The notes under the pieces: model-generated
What the model saw: the letters and a program-made list of their open reading frames with translations, nothing else
What the model was told of the DNA's origin: nothing
Database searches by the model: none
Source of the DNA: Butyrivibrio fibrisolvens
GTDB taxonomy: Bacteria; Bacillota; Clostridia; Lachnospirales; Lachnospiraceae
NCBI RefSeq assembly: GCF_037113525.1
Contig: NZ_CP146963.1
Span: forward strand, 930,001 to 994,000
DNA: 64,000 nucleotides
Reading direction: 5' to 3'
Shown here: positions 62,159-64,000 of the stretch, piece after piece
Numbering within the stretch: the stretch's first letter is position 1
How the letters are laid out: the number at the start of each line of letters is the position of its first letter
Made by a program: the position numbers and the translations under genes

Positions 62159-62271
62159 ACCAAGAACGGGTTTTATGAAATTGTTAAGAGGGGATGAATA
62201 AAGTATGGTTAGAGAAGTGAAATACTGACTATACATGGTTTTCATGACATGGAATTTGAGGAGTAACGTAG

Positions 62272-62763
62272 ATGATCACAATTAAGGAATCGACAACAGA
62301 AGATATAAAAAATATACAGGAGCTCTGGGCTGATGGAGATGTTATGAAATACATTGGATTTCCAGATGGGTTACATGAAACAGAAGAATCCATTCAGGAG
62401 TGGCTCGATAGATTTCGCACATCGAAGCCTAAGGAGAATCATTATTCTATTTTTGAAGATGGAAAGTATTGTGGTGAAACGCAGTATAGAATTGACGAGG
62501 ATCATCACAGCGCTTCTCTTGATATTAAATTGCTAAAATTTGCAAGAGGACGCGGAATTGCAACGAAGGCCATATCACATGCAATCGAAGAAGCCTTTAA
62601 AAATGGTGCAGAAGTAGTGTGGGTTGATCCACACCCGGACAATGATAAGGCTATTTCCTTATACCAGAGACTTGGTTTTATAGCGAAAGAAATGCCGGAA
62701 CATGTCATTGCTTTAGGCGAAGCCCCTCATGTGTATAGGTATATGGAACGTTGTAAAGAGTAG
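62272..62763 (+). CDS. GNAT-family N-acetyltransferase
   Basis: Acetyl-CoA-dependent transferase of 163 residues. The CoA-binding signature is ARGRGIATKAISHA (Q/RxxGxG/A type), the catalytic-core strand includes EVVWVDPHPDNDKA, and the C-terminal LYQRLGFIAKEM is the usual GNAT end. The substrate (protein N-terminus, amino sugar, antibiotic or other amine) cannot be read. GAGGAGTAAC precedes the ATG. It is intact, unlike the related fragment at 63405. Confidence 0.9.
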   Translation: MITIKESTTEDIKNIQELWADGDVMKYIGFPDGLHETEESIQEWLDRFRTSKPKENHYSIFEDGKYCGETQYRIDEDHHSASLDIKLLKFARGRGIATKAISHAIEEAFKNGAEVVWVDPHPDNDKAISLYQRLGFIAKEMPEHVIALGEAPHVYRYMERCKE

Positions 62764-62774
62764 GAATTCCCGAA

Positions 62775-63128
62775 ATGAAGACTGATATGAGATTTTGTGT
62801 ACTAAACAGTGAAAGGCATGGAACATGCTATCATGAATTATATAAAGGTGAATGGGATTCTGATTCTTTAGAATTCTGGAGTGATGATTCTTTGTACATC
62901 CATGATGATACATTCAATAAGTACCCTAAGCTTCAAAAAACTATTAATCTTATAATTCCGACATATGATATGTATAATGCAACCGCCGTAACAAAGGTCT
63001 CTTGGGAAGAAATGGGGAAGCTGATAGCAGAATGTGATCAAGATACTAAGGATTTTTACGCTGAGATAGATGAATGGGCAAAGCCTGTATTAAAGGAATA
63101 TGGGCTATTTACCATACTTGGCATATAA
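62775..63128 (+). CDS. hypothetical acidic protein
   Basis: A 117-residue soluble protein rich in Asp, Glu, Tyr and Trp (EFWSDDSLYIHDD and EIDEWAKPVLKEYGLF). There is no signal peptide or membrane helix and no family is recognised. It follows the GNAT gene by 11 bases, so it may be co-transcribed. The ribosome site is weak (GGAATTCCCGAA). Coding is supported by length, by codon use like the neighbours and by the close spacing only. Confidence 0.6.
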   Translation: MKTDMRFCVLNSERHGTCYHELYKGEWDSDSLEFWSDDSLYIHDDTFNKYPKLQKTINLIIPTYDMYNATAVTKVSWEEMGKLIAECDQDTKDFYAEIDEWAKPVLKEYGLFTILGI

Positions 63129-63297
63129 ATATGTGATTATCGGCGGTTATCTGTTGAAGATAGCTGCTTTTTCATAAAAATGTGAGAAAAGCATCAAAAG
63201 TGCCTCATATGAATACCAGTTTTCAACTACGAGTACAATGACTGCTTCAGTACTGATTTCGGGCATGGAATCCCATATTGACACAGAAAATATAAAA

Positions 63298-63352
63298 CTG
63301 AAGCAGGTTGCTTCAGAAATACATGGGTCAAAACTGAATCAGCCTGGTTCAG
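63298..63352. promoter_or_regulatory. tandem CTGAA palindromes
   Basis: CTGAAGCA-GGT-TGCTTCAG (63298-63316) is perfect. CTGAATCA-GCC-TGGTTCAG (63334-63352) has the same size and layout with one mismatch. Centres are 36 bases apart. They look like paired operators or two small RNA hairpins in front of the GNAT pseudogene. The surrounding gap (63129-63404) has no other recognised feature. Confidence 0.5.
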
Positions 63353-63404
63353 AATTATCATTTTCAGTTATATTTTCTTTTGTTCTATGGAAGAGTGATA
63401 TGAG

Positions 63405-63716
63405 ATGTACGAAGTAGTTATTGTTTCGCAAGAAAATGATTTTTTGGCTGGATTTGCATGCGTTCAGTTAAAAAAATTATTTTGTTATGATGAGTATATG
63501 CCGGAATTAACGGAAGTCTATGTCAGGCCTGAGTATAGAAAGCAGGGAATAGCAAGTGCGATGATTGCTTATGCGTAGGAGTATTGCAGTGAACATTTTG
63601 CTCTTCATAAATTTGAACTTTTGACAGGAAAAGAAAACATTACTGCGCAATCTGTATATGATAAATTGGGCTATAAAGATGATGCTGAGCTGCATTTATC
63701 GAAAAAGGTGAATTAA
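63405..63716 (+). pseudogene. GNAT acetyltransferase pseudogene
   Basis: The frame reads as a GNAT protein (YVRPEYRKQGIASAMIAYA, then SVYDKLGYKDDAEL) but is broken by an in-frame TAG at 63576-63578, exactly after the CoA-binding helix. The first 40-50 residues expected for the fold are also missing upstream. Either it is a decaying gene, or the stop is recent or a sequencing error. The base context around the stop (GCGTAGGAG) differs from a Gln or Trp codon by one base. Confidence 0.8.
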
Positions 63717-63762
63717 GTAATTACTGATATAGTAGGATTACCGAAAGAAGGAACAAAAAAGT

Positions 63763-64000
63763 ATGAGTAACAATGAGATTAGTAAGTTTATAGCCCTTAT
63801 TCTTCGACATAAACCAGAGTCAATAGGAATATCTTTAGATGAACACGGCTGGGCAGGTGTTGATGAATTGATTGCAGGCATAAATAAAACAACTCCGTTT
63901 GATATGGAGACTCTTGAGGAAATTGTCAGAACAGACAATAAGCAAAGGTATTCTTTTAACGATGATAGAACGCTTATCAGAGCAAATCAGGGGCATTCCA
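63763..64000 (+). CDS. kptA: RNA 2'-phosphotransferase Tpt1/KptA (N-terminal part)
   Basis: NAD-dependent enzyme that removes a 2'-phosphate from RNA; in bacteria its natural role is unclear because tRNA splicing of that type is absent. The visible 79 residues match the family N-terminus: LILRHKPESIGISLDEHGW, then VRTDNKQRYSFNDDRTLIRANQGHS. This includes the conserved His-Lys-Pro and the Arg-Ala-Asn-Gln-Gly-His block that helps bind substrate. The gene continues past the window. AGAAGGAAC precedes the ATG by about ten bases. Confidence 0.92.
   Translation, partial: MSNNEISKFIALILRHKPESIGISLDEHGWAGVDELIAGINKTTPFDMETLEEIVRTDNKQRYSFNDDRTLIRANQGHS

Noticed and set aside
1..64000. Prophage, integrative element, tRNA or rRNA genes
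   Set aside because: No integrase, phage structural gene, tRNA cloverleaf or rRNA segment was recognised; the only mobile sequences are the IS200/IS605 element and the MITE-like palindrome.

Overview
The window comes from a low-GC (about 40% by eye), anaerobic, Gram-positive-type bacterium, most likely a fibre-degrading Lachnospiraceae of the Butyrivibrio/Pseudobutyrivibrio kind. Pointers are the lipoprotein signals, ECF vitamin transporters, a glmS ribozyme, a SigI/RsgI-type locus, cellulose/xylan-binding modules, a clostridial secondary alcohol dehydrogenase, and abundant c-di-GMP and chemotaxis genes. The assignment is inference; no rRNA is present.

Layout. 1-5.5 kb (minus): a sensory operon of membrane-tethered binding protein, YesM-type kinase, AraC-type response regulator and diguanylate cyclase. 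5.7-10.8 kb (plus): the divergent ABC importer it probably controls (binding lipoprotein, fused double permease, oversized ATPase), closed by a 290-bp near-palindrome. 11-16 kb: two acidic lipoproteins (a putative HExxH metallopeptidase and a DUF3298/beta-helix protein) flanking a minus-strand pair (a glycosyltransferase-like fragment and a HEAT-repeat protein). 16.3-23.7 kb: NhaC antiporter, a secreted protein with three CBM6-like modules and a CBM2 but no enzyme domain, and a LacI regulator with glycogen phosphorylase joined by matching palindromic operators. 23.8-29.2 kb: LytTR/DUF3021 pair, an SCP2-like protein with a lysine-rich tail, an intact IS200/IS605 element (TnpA, TnpB, omega RNA), then an RsgI-like anti-sigma protein and a protein matching only the C-terminal half of SigI. 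28.6-34.9 kb: TetR with two operator palindromes, an MMPL/RND exporter and a 980-residue heptad-repeat lipoprotein. 35-38 kb: a chemoreceptor with a sugar-type binding protein but no transporter. 38.3-45.5 kb: two half-ABC transporters, TetR and a complete ECF transporter. 45.6-51.8 kb: two SNF2 ATPases. 51.9-54.6 kb: BirA-box-controlled bioY and ribozyme-controlled glmS. 54.8-64 kb: EAL protein, CobW GTPase, NADP-type alcohol dehydrogenase, nucleoside hydrolase and small genes including a GNAT pseudogene, ending in a partial kptA.

The most unusual loci are the SigI-like/RsgI-like pair without a sigma-2 domain, the ATPase with a domain-sized insertion, the long palindrome at 10.8-11.1 kb, the exporter-associated heptad lipoprotein, and an inverted repeat that could mask the ribosome binding site of the large SNF2 gene. 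Promoter, operator and terminator calls were read by eye.
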